Shown piece after piece: positions 44,050 to 53,697 of a stretch of DNA of 64,000 bases. The notes under the pieces were generated by a model. It was not told the DNA's origin and did no database searches. It worked only from the letters and a program-made list of their open reading frames with translations. A program made the position numbers and the translations under genes. This DNA comes from CAZYFH01 sp965249175 (GTDB taxonomy: Bacteria; Acidobacteriota; Vicinamibacteria; Vicinamibacterales; UBA8438). The stretch covers positions 4,092,001 through 4,156,000 of the forward strand of contig OZ252227.1 of assembly GCA_965249175.1 (NCBI GenBank). Direction: 5' to 3'. Numbering within the stretch: the first letter of the stretch is position 1; each line of letters begins with the position of its first letter.

Positions 44050-44324
44050 ATGGATACGGCGCGTACCTGTCTGACTACGGAGAGGTCCGAATCGAGGTGG
44101 GTCCGAAATACCTCCGTGATGAAGCGCAGGTCTACGTGAACGACGCACACGTCGGTGACGTGGATGATTTCGACGGGTTCTTCGAGAGGCTGAGTCTGAC
44201 TCCTGGAGAGTACGACATCGAAATCAGACTTGACGGCTATCAGACCTTGCAGACGCGCGTATTCGTACGGCGTGGCAGCACGTACAAGATTCGCGAATCA
44301 CTGAAGCCCCTCGTCTCGAACTAG
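44050..44324 (+). pseudogene. PEGA-like domain protein, 3' part
   Basis: Reads YGYGAYLSDYGEVRIEVGPKYLRDEAQVYVNDAHVGDVDDFDGFFERLSLTPGEYDIEIRLDGYQTLQTRVFVRRGSTYKIRESLKPL to a normal stop. The segment from EVRIEV to the end is a PEGA-type beta domain (VYVNDAHVGDVDDF, LTPGEYDIEI). With the signal peptide at 41381 it makes one small surface/periplasmic protein, now separated by IS21. Confidence 0.8.
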
Positions 44325-44350
44325 TCTGTGCTGGAACGGCAGGTCGCGTG

Positions 44351-44385
44351 AAGCCGAGGACGTAGCGACGTGACGCCCTCGGCTT
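44351..44385 (+). terminator. hairpin after the PEGA gene
   Basis: AAGCCGAGG pairs perfectly with CCTCGGCTT (9 bp) around a 17-nt loop, 26 bp after the PEGA-gene stop. It is followed by CGTGCGTGG rather than a T-run, so termination would need Rho. The rest of the 324-bp gap up to thioredoxin shows no gene. Confidence 0.5.
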
Positions 44386-44648
44386 CGTGCGTGGTTGGCC
44401 CCCGCCGCGGCGTCCGACGCCGCCCGCGTGCTCCGTTGCGTCGCTCCCCCCCCGTCGTCGTCACGCCTCACCACCTTCACGGTGTAAGAATTCAGCCTCT
44501 GGCCGCACTCACGTGCAAGAGCCCGAAAGCGGGCCCAGCGCCTCGCCGACGGGAACCGACGGGAGCACAGATCCTGTCATGCGACCAAACCCCGTATCGC
44601 GGATGCCATTGCGTGACCCGTTGGTCATGTCGACGAAAGGAGCCCCCC

Positions 44649-44981
44649 GTGGCAACGCACAATTCTCAGACATTCACAGACGGCGACTTCGGCACGCGCG
44701 TGCTGGAGTCACCAACAGCGGTCATTGTCGACTTCTGGGCCCCATGGTGCGGACCGTGCCATGCGATGGCACCGACCGTCGACTCGCTGGCCAGCGACTA
44801 CGAAGGACGCGCGGCGGTCGGCAAACTCAACGTGGATGAGAACCCCCAGACTGCCGAGCGGTTCGGGATCCGCTCCATCCCGACCCTGCTCCTGTTCAAG
44901 AATGGCAAGGTCGTGGGGAGCGCCGTGGGCGTGGTCGACAAAGCTCGACTCACGGCGCTCGTCGAAGAGCACGTCGCGTAA
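44649..44981 (+). CDS. trxA: thioredoxin
   Basis: 110 residues. GTG start (VATHNSQTFTDGDF) 6-7 nt behind AAGGAG. Active site WCGPC in VDFWAPWCGPCHAMAP near 29-44, cis-Pro in SIPTLLLFKNG near 74-84, and the usual C-terminal helix. It reduces protein disulfides. No operon partner; it lies between the PEGA fragment and the TetR regulator. Upstream sequence shows no sigma54 element. Confidence 0.95.
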   Translation: MATHNSQTFTDGDFGTRVLESPTAVIVDFWAPWCGPCHAMAPTVDSLASDYEGRAAVGKLNVDENPQTAERFGIRSIPTLLLFKNGKVVGSAVGVVDKARLTALVEEHVA

Positions 44982-45325
44982 TGCTGGGCGCCGTGTGATG
45001 CTCAGAACGATTCGCGAGCGACGGGAGTCGTTGAGCGACCTGTCACCGTCGGGACGCCCCCTCGGCGCGCGATGACCGCGCGGATGCACAAGGGAAAGTC
45101 ATCCGCGCCGTGGCTCTTTCCCTCGTGCTGATGATCCTCGTGCTCACCACCAGAACACGGTGCTCGAGGCAGCCCGTGAGGTGGAAGGCGGGGAGAGAAG
45201 ACCGACGATCGCGCAGATGAGCGACCTCATCGTGGAAGGATCAGTCGAGCGGCACCCGCTGGGTCAGCTCCTCGAACCGCTGGAACGGCGTGTCCGAATT
45301 CGATTACTCGCGTTCTAGAAGTGAC
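44982..45325. other. gap between thioredoxin and TetR gene, no gene identified
   Basis: The plus strand can be read in one frame from about 45140 to 45318 as HQNTVLEAAREVEGGERRP and LIVEGSVERHPLGQLLEPLERR, which looks protein-like but has no start or recognisable family. It could be the tail of a decayed gene. Nothing else is seen. Confidence 0.4.
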
Positions 45326-45354
45326 TTGATATCCTACCAACTAGTTGGTAGAGT
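45326..45354 (+). promoter_or_regulatory. TetR promoter with palindromic operator
   Basis: TTGATA, 17 bp, TAGAGT (-10 at 45349-45354), with the perfect 18-bp palindrome CTACCAACTAGTTGGTAG (45334-45351) filling the spacer. Start near 45361, one base before the ATG, so the mRNA is essentially leaderless and self-repression by the encoded TetR protein is likely. Confidence 0.75.
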
Positions 45355-45361
45355 ATTGGAG

Positions 45362-45928
45362 ATGGACCGGAAAGCGCAGATTCTTGAGGTCGCCACCGAG
45401 CTGGTGCAGACGCGGGGCTACAGCGCGTTCAGCTACCAGGACCTCTCCGCTCGGCTCGGCATCACCAAGGCCAGCATTCATCATCACTTCCCGAGCAAAG
45501 CGGATCTTGGCCTCGCCGTGGCGGAGCAATATCGGGCGGACGTGGAGGCGGCGCTGGCCGACGCCAAGCGGACCTCCGACGATCCCCGCGTGCAACTGGA
45601 TGGCTACTTGCAGGTGGTGCTCGAGATCATCAAAACCGATGACCGGATCTGCCCCGCGGGCTCGGTGCAGTCCGACATCAACGTCGTGCCCGCGGCCATG
45701 GGGACGGCGATGTGCGCGCTGGCGCAGGATGTGATTGGTTGGATCGCGGAGGTGATCACCGCGGGACGGGCGCGTGGCGTCATGGACTTCCCCGGCACGC
45801 CCGCCCACCACGCGGCTCTGATCTTTTCGGCCACGCAGGGCGCAATGCAATACGGCCGAGCCAACGGGACACAGAAGGCGCGCCAGGTGGTGGCACAGAT
45901 CAAGAGGACCGTGGCACCTCGAGAGTAA
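45362..45928 (+). CDS. TetR/AcrR-family repressor (NemR-like)
   Basis: 188 residues. DNA-binding helix-turn-helix near 8-50 (AQILEVATELVQTRGYSAFSYQDLSARLGITKASIHHHFPSKADLG), then the all-helical ligand domain with Cys in DDRICPAGSVQSD and AMCALAQDV. The nearby Old Yellow Enzyme gene parallels E. coli nemR-nemA, where Cys oxidation by electrophiles or hypochlorite releases repression. ATG chosen at the predicted transcription start. A related palindrome (ACCTACTAGTAGGT) lies just after the gene, before the target genes. Confidence 0.88.
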   Translation: MDRKAQILEVATELVQTRGYSAFSYQDLSARLGITKASIHHHFPSKADLGLAVAEQYRADVEAALADAKRTSDDPRVQLDGYLQVVLEIIKTDDRICPAGSVQSDINVVPAAMGTAMCALAQDVIGWIAEVITAGRARGVMDFPGTPAHHAALIFSATQGAMQYGRANGTQKARQVVAQIKRTVAPRE

Positions 45929-45950
45929 CTTTTTTTTGGTCGCTGAACAG

Positions 45951-45964
45951 ACCTACTAGTAGGT
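45951..45964. promoter_or_regulatory. second TetR-type operator
   Basis: Perfect palindrome ACCTACTAGTAGGT shares the ACTAGT centre and the flanking CTAC/GTAG with the operator upstream of the TetR gene. It lies 22 bp after the TetR stop, behind a run of eight T, and would control the SDR-NTF2-OYE genes. Confidence 0.65.
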
Positions 45965-46047
45965 AGGTCGTGGTGTTCAGAAGACAGACGGCGGCGCCCG
46001 GGACTCGGGACCTGACCAATGGGTCACAGCAAAGGAGCACGGTCATG

Positions 46048-46168
46048 CGCTTGGTCGCCCAGGCACGGCCGAGGAGATTGCCGCCACGGTCGCGTTTCTG
46101 GCGCCTGACGAGGCGAGTTACTTCACGGGGCCGACCTCGTCGCTGACGGCGGAACGATTCAGGTGTAG
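46048..46168 (+). pseudogene. C-terminal remnant of a short-chain dehydrogenase
   Basis: In frame from 46050: LGRPGTAEEIAATVAFLAPDEASYFTG, then after a 1-2 base loss DLVADGGTIQV-stop, the standard FabG-type SDR C-terminus. Just upstream AAAGGAG and an ATG (46045) remain, so an internal deletion removed nearly the whole gene but kept its start region and tail. It lies between the second TetR operator and the NTF2-like gene. Confidence 0.75.
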
Positions 46169-46238
46169 ATGCGACAACTGGGCGCGCGAGACCGATCGTC
46201 AATCCGGACATGCACACAGGAGGCAAGGAGTGAGACTC

Positions 46239-46646
46239 ATGACTACTACTACTAGACCCACCAACGTGAACGAGGAGGACGCCATCGCCACGGCCGTCCA
46301 GCACTACGTCGATGGCGTCACGTCCGGCAAGGGCGACGAGATGAAACCCGCCTTCCACAAGGACGCGACGATCTTCGGGTATGCCGGGGCCGACCTCTTC
46401 GGCGGCCCGATCCAGCTGCTGTTTGACTGGAGTGACGGAAACGGTCCTGCAACGGCGCTCACAGCCCGGATCGCCAAGATCGACCTTGTCGACACGGTCG
46501 CCACCGTCCGGCTCGAACTCGACAACCTGTTGGGTGCCCGGTACACCGACTTGTTCACGATGCTGAAAGTCGATGGCCAGTGGAAAATCATGAGCAAGGT
46601 CTTTCATCTCCACGCTGAAGGCGTCGCGAGCGAAGCGGACAGGTGA
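46239..46646 (+). CDS. NTF2-like / lumazine-binding-like (SnoaL-fold) protein
   Basis: 135 residues: EEDAIATAVQHYVDGVTSGKGDEMKPAFHKDATIFGYAGADLF at the N-terminus and DLFTMLKVDGQWKIMSKVFHLH at the end are typical of the cone-shaped NTF2 fold used by small ligand-binding proteins and isomerases. AAGGAG precedes this ATG; a GTG 9 bp upstream is also open. Co-directional with the OYE gene (66-bp gap), so likely in the TetR-controlled unit. Confidence 0.82.
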   Translation: MTTTTRPTNVNEEDAIATAVQHYVDGVTSGKGDEMKPAFHKDATIFGYAGADLFGGPIQLLFDWSDGNGPATALTARIAKIDLVDTVATVRLELDNLLGARYTDLFTMLKVDGQWKIMSKVFHLHAEGVASEADR

Positions 46647-46712
46647 CATCGGTGTCACGAGATCCCCCGTGGCCCCTCGTCACAACACTCCTGTGCATCG
46701 AAGAGGAAGAAG

Positions 46713-47873
<1,161 letters not shown>

Positions 47874-47913
47874 GAGACCGAGGGTCGCACATCCTTATTA
47901 GTGAGCTATTAAT

Positions 47914-47961
47914 GAGCTGATACGGACCCTGGCCTGATCGGTTATCAGCTCAGGGTCCGTA
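47914..47961. repeat. two interleaved inverted repeats
   Basis: GAGCTGATA (47914-47922) pairs with TATCAGCTC (47943-47951), and TACGGACCCTG (47921-47931) pairs with CAGGGTCCGTA (47951-47961). The order A-B-A'-B' means the hairpins exclude each other or form a pseudoknot. Both are perfect. It lies 41 bp after the OYE stop in a 285-bp AT-richer gap; otherwise nothing is seen there. Confidence 0.7.
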
Positions 47962-48158
47962 ACTGGCTAAAATGCGCGAATTCTTTAGGAAATCTAGCCC
48001 TTTGAGCCGGCAAAGAACACGGCAACACACGGGCCAACGGCCCTGTTTTCAGGGCTGATGGCGTTTCGGGACCACCGTTTGCTCGGATCGCGAATCGGCG
48101 CGCGCGCGCCGCTGTCCGGATCTGTGTACTTGATGAAACGTATATCGGCCTCTTCTAG

Positions 48159-50504
48159 TTACGTGCACGGCTCGGAGGCCAACGCGATCGTCGCAACCTC
48201 ATCGACGCTCTCAACCACGTGAAAAGTCATCTGCTCGCGGACCGACTCCGGCACCTCTTCGAGGTCTTCCTCGTTGCGCTTGGGTAAGATCACCTCCTGG
48301 AGACCGGCACGATGCGCGGCAAGGACCTTCTGTTTGAGGCCGCCGATCGGGAGTACCTGGCCGCGCAATGTCACCTCACCCGTCATCCCCACGCTGGGCT
48401 TGACGGGTCGGCCCGTCAGCAGGCTAACGAGCGCCGTGACCATGGTGATGCCCGCCGAAGGGCCGTCCTTCGGAATGGCGCCCGCTGGTACGTGCAGGTG
48501 AAACCGACCGGAAACCTTCCGTCTGGAGTTGACCCCCAGCCTTTCGGCGTGGGAAGCCACGTAGGAAAGGGCGATCTGGCCCGACTCCTTCATGACGTCC
48601 CCGAGTTGGCCGGTCAGGATGAGGCCGCCCGCAGGGCGATCCCCACTTTCGTCGAGCTGGGTTGCCTCGATGAATAGCACGTCGCCGCCCGTGCCGGTCA
48701 CGGACAGACCCGTCGCGACGCCTGGCACGCACGTGCGGCGAGCCGCCTCGAAAAAGAACTTCTGTCGGCCGAGATAGCCGCGGACGTCACCTTCATCCAC
48801 TCGAACAAGGGGACTGGTCTCGCCCGACGCGACTGTCGTCGCCACCTTGCGCACGATGTTGCCGAGCTCACGCTCCAGATTGCGGACGCCTGCCTCGCGG
48901 GTGTAGTCGGCGATGACCTTGCGGAGCGCCGCCTCCGTGATGTCGACTTCGTCCACGCGAAGACCGTTCTTGCCGATCTGGCGCCGCAGCAGGTGATCCT
49001 GGGCGATGCCGAGCTTTTCATACTCGGTGTAGCCATCGAGGCGAATCACCTCCATGCGGTCGAGCAGCGGCGTCGGAATGGTCTCCACGACATTGGCCGT
49101 ACAGATGAACAGCACCTCCGAGAGATCGAGAGCGACCTCCAGGTAATGATCCTTAAACGTGTGGTTCTGCGCGGGGTCGAGCACCTCGAGCAACGCGGAC
49201 GCCGGATCGCCGCGCCAGTCCGAGCCGACCTTGTCGACCTCGTCGAGCATGAACACAGGGTTGATCGTTCCGGCATCCTTGAGACCTCGCACGATGCGGC
49301 CTGGCAGCGCTCCAACGTACGTGCGCCGGTGGCCGCGAATTTCCGCCTCGTCGCGCACGCCACCGAGCGAGATCCGCGTGAACCTGCGCCCCAGGGCGCG
49401 CGCGATGGACTCGCCGAGGCTTGTCTTCCCAACGCCGGGCGGCCCGACGAGCGTCAAGATCGCACCGGAACCTTTGCCGCTCGCTTGGCCCATCGCGCGC
49501 TCAGCGCGGAGCTTACGCACAGAGAGGTACTCCAGGACGCGCTCTTTCACCTCCCCAAGCCCGGTATGGTCTTCGTCGAGGATGCGCTTCGCCTCCTGGA
49601 TGTCGAGGCGGTCCTCGGTCCGCTCACTCCACGGAATCTCGCACAGCCAGTCGAGGTACGTGCGAATCCAACCGTGCTCGGTGTTCTGTTCGCTCGTGTG
49701 CTCGAGGCGGTCGAGTTCGCGCTCGGCCTCCTTCAGCACGTCCTCGGGCATCTTCGATTCGGCAATCTTCGTCCGATACGCCTCCACCAAAGAACCCTCA
49801 CCCGAGATCTCACCAAGCTCGTTCTTGATTGCCTCGAGCTGCCGACGCAGCAGGTACTCGCGTTGGCTCTTGTCCATGCCTTCGGCGACGTCGGCACGTA
49901 TCTTCTGCTTGAGCGTGACCTCCGCCAGGGTGTCCCGGGCCCAGGCGATCACCCTCTGGAGACGCTCCTCCACATCGAAGGTCTCGAGGAGCTCGATCCG
50001 CTGTGCAACCGAGAGGTCCGGTGCATAGCCCGCGGCATCAGCGACCGCACCGGGCTCACTGATGCCCCGTAGAAACTCCGCGACTTCTGGCACGCCGCGG
50101 GTCTCGACAATATTCTCGACGAGGGCTCGGTACTCGCGAGCAAGCTCGGTAGATCGTTCAGAGGATTCTTCGGGATCGGGCCGAGCCTCGTACTGAACCC
50201 ATAGCGCATCTCCGGTGCCCGGTACTCCGGAACCGATGACCGCCCGATGCAGACCCTCGACGACGATCGCATCCATTCCGCCTGGCGTCCGCCCCGCGTT
50301 GACGATCTTGGCGACGCAGCCGACCGGGGCGTAGGTGCCATCGACACGGGCCACCACGATCAGAACGCCGTCCGAGCCCCGCGCGGCAGTCGCGGCGGCC
50401 TTCGCTTCGGACGTCTCCAAGGCCAGCGGAACCACCATCGTCGGCAAGACCACGCCGTTACCAAGTGGTAGCACCGGTAGGATCTTGGGCTCTATCTCAT
50501 TCAT
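48159..50504 (-). CDS. lon: ATP-dependent Lon protease
   Basis: 781 residues. N-terminal LonN substrate domain (ILPVLPLGNGVVLPTMVVPLALETSEAK), coiled helical region (MDKSQREYLLRRQLEAIKNELGE), AAA+ with Walker A VGPPGVGKTSLG near 345 and Walker B VFMLDEVDKVG, and the S16 protease domain with catalytic Ser in PKDGPSAGITM and Lys in IGGLKQKVLAAHRAG. Start MNEIEPK chosen for the lack of conservation upstream. It degrades misfolded and regulatory proteins in the cytoplasm; single gene. Confidence 0.97.
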   Translation of the reverse strand: MNEIEPKILPVLPLGNGVVLPTMVVPLALETSEAKAAATAARGSDGVLIVVARVDGTYAPVGCVAKIVNAGRTPGGMDAIVVEGLHRAVIGSGVPGTGDALWVQYEARPDPEESSERSTELAREYRALVENIVETRGVPEVAEFLRGISEPGAVADAAGYAPDLSVAQRIELLETFDVEERLQRVIAWARDTLAEVTLKQKIRADVAEGMDKSQREYLLRRQLEAIKNELGEISGEGSLVEAYRTKIAESKMPEDVLKEAERELDRLEHTSEQNTEHGWIRTYLDWLCEIPWSERTEDRLDIQEAKRILDEDHTGLGEVKERVLEYLSVRKLRAERAMGQASGKGSGAILTLVGPPGVGKTSLGESIARALGRRFTRISLGGVRDEAEIRGHRRTYVGALPGRIVRGLKDAGTINPVFMLDEVDKVGSDWRGDPASALLEVLDPAQNHTFKDHYLEVALDLSEVLFICTANVVETIPTPLLDRMEVIRLDGYTEYEKLGIAQDHLLRRQIGKNGLRVDEVDITEAALRKVIADYTREAGVRNLERELGNIVRKVATTVASGETSPLVRVDEGDVRGYLGRQKFFFEAARRTCVPGVATGLSVTGTGGDVLFIEATQLDESGDRPAGGLILTGQLGDVMKESGQIALSYVASHAERLGVNSRRKVSGRFHLHVPAGAIPKDGPSAGITMVTALVSLLTGRPVKPSVGMTGEVTLRGQVLPIGGLKQKVLAAHRAGLQEVILPKRNEEDLEEVPESVREQMTFHVVESVDEVATIALASEPCT

Positions 50505-50579
50505 GGTAGGACCTCGATTGGCTGTAACAAGGCCAGGCCTCATCCGAGCCGAGTACTTCTCGTAGACACCGACTCGAGG

Positions 50580-51527
50580 TCAGACCCCATAGGGCTGAAT
50601 CACTTGTGGAAGCGACACGTCTGGGTAGCTGTGCCCCCAGCCGCTACCGCGCCATTCACGGCCTGGAGGACGCCGTCCTACCTCCAACTCCATGAGTCGG
50701 CGAATTCGGTCGGCAGTGTTCGGGTGGGTACGTAGCACGGACGGTTCTGGAAGTCGCCGGCCGGGCAGGAGCACACGCTCGAGCCAGCTCCCGCGCAGCC
50801 GCTCCATCTTCACCAGCGCATTGGCCAAGCCGCGCGGACTCCCGGTCAATGTCGCCGCGGCAAGGTCGGCGTCGTACTCGCGCGTCCTGGAGAGAGCAAG
50901 TTGAAGGAGGACGCTGAGAGTCGGCGCCCCAGTCAAGAGCAGGGCGAGCAACCACGGGAACGTGTCGCCCCCCAGGAGCAGCGTTGGCAGACCGAGCAGG
51001 AGCAGCAGTTGCCCCACCCAGGAGAGCAGACGGGTAAGCCGGCCGACCGCGTCAGCCAGCCCCATCACCCGCAGGTCGTTGTTTCGGATGTGACTGATTT
51101 CGTGCGCCAGCACGCCCACCAGCTCTTCCTGGTTCAACGCTCCCAGCAGACCATCGGAGAGGCAGATTGCGGAGTCATTGGGTCGTCCCACTGCGAAGGC
51201 GTTGGCGATTCGGCTGGGCAGGTAGTAGAGGGCCGGCGGCCTCGAAAGCTCGGCCCGCACGGACAACGCCGTCACGACCCGGAAGAGCGCTGGCGCCTCC
51301 CGTGACGAGAGTGGGCGTGCACGATACAACCGGAGCACGAGCGCTGGTGACGCGCGCAGGCCCACCAGCATGAAGATCCCGCCGGCGACGAACACCCCCA
51401 CGAGACCTTCGGTCCCCGCAACCAACCATCCGAGGGTTGCCAGCAGACCGAGCATGCTGACAAAGAGCAGCAGCGAATGGATGAAGGTGGTCACCCTCCT
51501 CTCGAGTACACGCGCTCTACGTATCAT
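50580..51527 (-). CDS. HtpX-like M48 membrane metalloprotease
   Basis: 315 residues. Two N-terminal membrane helices (FIHSLLLFVSMLGLLATLGWLV, GLVGVFVAGGIFMLVGL), zinc motif HEISH in VGVLAHEISHIRNNDLR near 152, two further helices (LLSWVGQLLLLLGLPTLLLG, WLLALLLTGAPTLSVLL) and the third ligand Glu in SRTREYDADLAAA near 213. HtpX-type proteases cut damaged inner-membrane proteins. I start at MIRRARV; an in-frame GTG 24 bp upstream is possible. It follows lon divergent from the UDG gene, a protein-quality pair. Confidence 0.88.
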   Translation of the reverse strand: MIRRARVLERRVTTFIHSLLLFVSMLGLLATLGWLVAGTEGLVGVFVAGGIFMLVGLRASPALVLRLYRARPLSSREAPALFRVVTALSVRAELSRPPALYYLPSRIANAFAVGRPNDSAICLSDGLLGALNQEELVGVLAHEISHIRNNDLRVMGLADAVGRLTRLLSWVGQLLLLLGLPTLLLGGDTFPWLLALLLTGAPTLSVLLQLALSRTREYDADLAAATLTGSPRGLANALVKMERLRGSWLERVLLPGRRLPEPSVLRTHPNTADRIRRLMELEVGRRPPGREWRGSGWGHSYPDVSLPQVIQPYGV

Positions 51528-51711
51528 CGGTGCACCGCTTTCACTTTTCACTGTTCTATACGCCCGTATCCATCGATTTGTTCAAAATATTATTAACATG
51601 AACTAAAATAATATTATATTGAATACATCACCATCTCGGTCCCGGCGAGAAAACCGGATCTGCAGAAGGGGGCGCCAGAATATAACCGTCTTGATATAAG
51701 AAGGCCTGGCG

Positions 51712-52365
51712 ATGACACAGCGACAAGAGGCAGCGCTGGTCACGCGCGGTGTGACCTCGACGCGCATCCGGCTCGGGCGCCACGTGAGCGCGCTCAAATG
51801 CTGTACTACGTGCCCGGACATGCAACGGCCCGTGGTGAGCGGCGGGGCGATAGTGAGCAAGGTGTTGCTCGTGGGGCAGGCACCAGGGAACAAGGAACCG
51901 CCGCTGGGACGGCCGTTCGCATGGACGGCGGGCAGGACGCTCTTCCGCTGGTTCAACGAGGCAATCGGACTCGACGAGACTACCTTTCGGTCCTCGATCT
52001 ACATGGCGGCGGTGTGCCGCTGTTTTCCTGGAAAGAAGCCGGGCGGCGGAGATCGGGTGCCCAACCGGCAGGAAATCGCGAACTGCTCGGGCTGGCTCGA
52101 GGCAGAGGTTCAGATCCTTCGGCCCGAACTCGTGGTGCCGGTCGGCAAGCTAGCCATCGAGCGGTTCGTTCCGTGTCCGTCTCTCAGCGAGGTCGTTGGA
52201 AAACAGATGCGCATCCAGTTTGCCGATCACGAGACAGACGTGATCCCGATTCCTCACCCCTCCGGCGCCTCTCCCTGGCCGCGTATGGAGCCCGGGAAGT
52301 CACTGTTGCAAGACGCGCTGCATCTGATCGCCAAGCACCCTGCACTCGACAACATCAGGCGGTGA
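51712..52365 (+). CDS. uracil-DNA glycosylase superfamily protein
   Basis: 217 residues. KVLLVGQAPGNKEPPLGRPFAWTAGRTLFRW near 48-80 is the UDG motif 1 (GQAPG...GRPF), and PIPHPSGASPWPRM near 180 is the C-terminal HPS motif. CCTTCPDM near 30 could contribute to an iron-sulfur site as in families 4 and 5. These enzymes excise uracil from DNA; here the active-site residue is not certain, so a non-canonical UDG-fold function remains possible. Overlapped in other frames only by shadows. Confidence 0.82.
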   Translation: MTQRQEAALVTRGVTSTRIRLGRHVSALKCCTTCPDMQRPVVSGGAIVSKVLLVGQAPGNKEPPLGRPFAWTAGRTLFRWFNEAIGLDETTFRSSIYMAAVCRCFPGKKPGGGDRVPNRQEIANCSGWLEAEVQILRPELVVPVGKLAIERFVPCPSLSEVVGKQMRIQFADHETDVIPIPHPSGASPWPRMEPGKSLLQDALHLIAKHPALDNIRR

Positions 52366-52403
52366 GCGTCGCATCGCGCTGGAGTTGGCCCCGGGGAGAC
52401 ACC

Positions 52404-52754
52404 GTGCCGATTCTGCTCAAACGTGTGTATGAAACGCCGTCTCGATCGGACGGCTGCCGCATTCTGGTTGAACGGCTGTGGCCTCGAGGCCTGTCGAAGG
52501 AGGACGCGAAGGTCGACCTCTGGCCCAAGGAGGCCGCCCCCTCAACTGAGCTGCGACGATGGTTTAGTCATGAGCCGAGTAAGTGGGCGGAATTCAGACG
52601 CAGGTATTTCAGGGAACTCGCGTCCCGAGAAGACTCGTTGCATGAGGTCCTCGAGCGCGTGCGACTGGGCCAGGTCACGTTCATCTTCGCTTCGCGAGAA
52701 TCGCGCTTCAACAACGCAGTCGCACTCAAAGAGTACGTAGATCGACTCGCCTAA
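52404..52754 (+). CDS. DUF488 family protein (YeaO-like)
   Basis: 116 residues from GTG (VPILLKRVYETPSRSDG) behind GGGAG. The conserved blocks DGCRILVERLWPRGLSKEDAKVDLWPKEAAPSTELRRWFSH and SREDSLHEVLERVRLGQVTFIFASRESRFNNAVALKEYV define DUF488 (YeaO). Its function is unknown; a role in uncharacterised metabolism is often annotated. 38 bp after the UDG-like gene and probably co-transcribed. Confidence 0.85.
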   Translation: MPILLKRVYETPSRSDGCRILVERLWPRGLSKEDAKVDLWPKEAAPSTELRRWFSHEPSKWAEFRRRYFRELASREDSLHEVLERVRLGQVTFIFASRESRFNNAVALKEYVDRLA

Positions 52755-52808
52755 CGCTCGCCGTGGCCGACCTCCGCTCGATGGATGGGATCAACAGACC
52801 GAAGATGG

Positions 52809-52837
52809 TTGCGTCATCGGACAATATAGTCTATATA
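52809..52837 (+). promoter_or_regulatory. promoter/operator of PadR gene 1
   Basis: TTGCGT, 17 bp, TATATA, with ATATAG-T-CTATAT (52824-52836), an odd palindrome, overlapping the -10. The predicted start lies 2-3 bp before the ATG, giving a nearly leaderless mRNA. A PadR autorepression site is likely. Confidence 0.5.
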
Positions 52838-52846
52838 TAGGATTAT

Positions 52847-53170
52847 ATGAGAAGCGACCCCCTCAGCAACTTCGAGTTGACAGTGATGCTCGCCATCATG
52901 CGCGTCGGCGAGCACGCCTATGGGGTGCCGATCGCGCGAGAGCTGACGGCGCAACGCGGCAAGACCGTCTCGCGGAGCAGCCTCTACGCGGCGCTGGATC
53001 GGCTCGAGACCAAAGGTCTTGTGTCGTCGACGATCGGTGAGCCGACCCCCGAACGCGGCGGCCGCGCGAAGCGCTATTTCAGCGTGACCACGCGCGGGCT
53101 GCGCGTCGTCCGCGAGGCCCGGGGCCTGCTCGTCAAACTCTGGTCTGGCCTCGCCCAGGTGGAAGGATGA
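52847..53170 (+). CDS. PadR-family transcriptional regulator 1
   Basis: 107 residues. Winged helix: NFELTVMLAIMRVGEHAYGVPIARELTAQRGKTVSRSSLYAALDRLETKGLVSSTIGEPTPERGGRAKRYFSVTTRGLRVV, the standard PadR arrangement (YG-x-I, LY-x-x-L-x-RLE-x-KGL, RRYY-type wing). The gene overlaps the following membrane protein by 4 bp (ATGA), the usual PadR-membrane-partner layout. Probably represses its own unit. Confidence 0.92.
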   Translation: MRSDPLSNFELTVMLAIMRVGEHAYGVPIARELTAQRGKTVSRSSLYAALDRLETKGLVSSTIGEPTPERGGRAKRYFSVTTRGLRVVREARGLLVKLWSGLAQVEG

Positions 53171-53697
53171 GCCGCGGGCCGTCGGGTCGACTCGCCGCCG
53201 TCGGCGCCCGAGCACTGCAGCGGTTTGGCCCCGCCAACGAAGCACTCGCCGGAGATCTTCTTGAAGAGTACCGGGAGTGCCGCTCGACCGCCTGGTACGT
53301 GCAGGAAGTCACGGTCGCCATCGCGTCGGAACTCACGCGTGATGTGTGGCACCACAAGTGGCTCGTCATCCGAGCCTTGCTCGTGGGGTGGACCGCCCTG
53401 CTCGTCTACAGCCTGCTCGTCGACCAGGTGTGGGGGTCATCAGAACTGTTCTTGGCGGGCCTCACGCGTACCCATCTGCGGCCGGCTCGATCAGGGGTCG
53501 TCCTTCAATGGGTGTATCTGTTGCTGGCCGTCCCAGGGGGAACAGCGATCGGATGGCTGCTGGGCCGATGGCATCGATCCTGCGGCGCCGCCGTGGTCCT
53601 CGTATTTGTCGCCGTTCTGCTGCTCTGGCGTCTGCCCTGGCTCTTGACGCTCGTGGCCAACGCGCTCGAGCACCCGCGCTTCCTCCAGGCGCACTGA
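53167..53697 (+). CDS. membrane protein downstream of PadR 1
   Basis: 176 residues. GDLLEEYRECRSTAWYVQEV near 28-47 is the segment found at the start of acidobacterial permease-prefix proteins (GDLxEEY-x-GRS-x-x-WxxxQ), followed by three hydrophobic helices (VIRALLVGWTALLVYSLLV, WVYLLLAVPGGTAIGWLLG, AVVLVFVAVLLLWRLPWLLTLV). No catalytic motif. Translationally coupled to the PadR gene; its own stop overlaps the next small reading frame (TGATG). Confidence 0.82.
   Translation: MSRGPSGRLAAVGARALQRFGPANEALAGDLLEEYRECRSTAWYVQEVTVAIASELTRDVWHHKWLVIRALLVGWTALLVYSLLVDQVWGSSELFLAGLTRTHLRPARSGVVLQWVYLLLAVPGGTAIGWLLGRWHRSCGAAVVLVFVAVLLLWRLPWLLTLVANALEHPRFLQAH

Noticed and set aside
44982..45325. Protein-like frame before the TetR gene as a gene
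   Set aside because: No start codon with a ribosome site and no recognisable domain.
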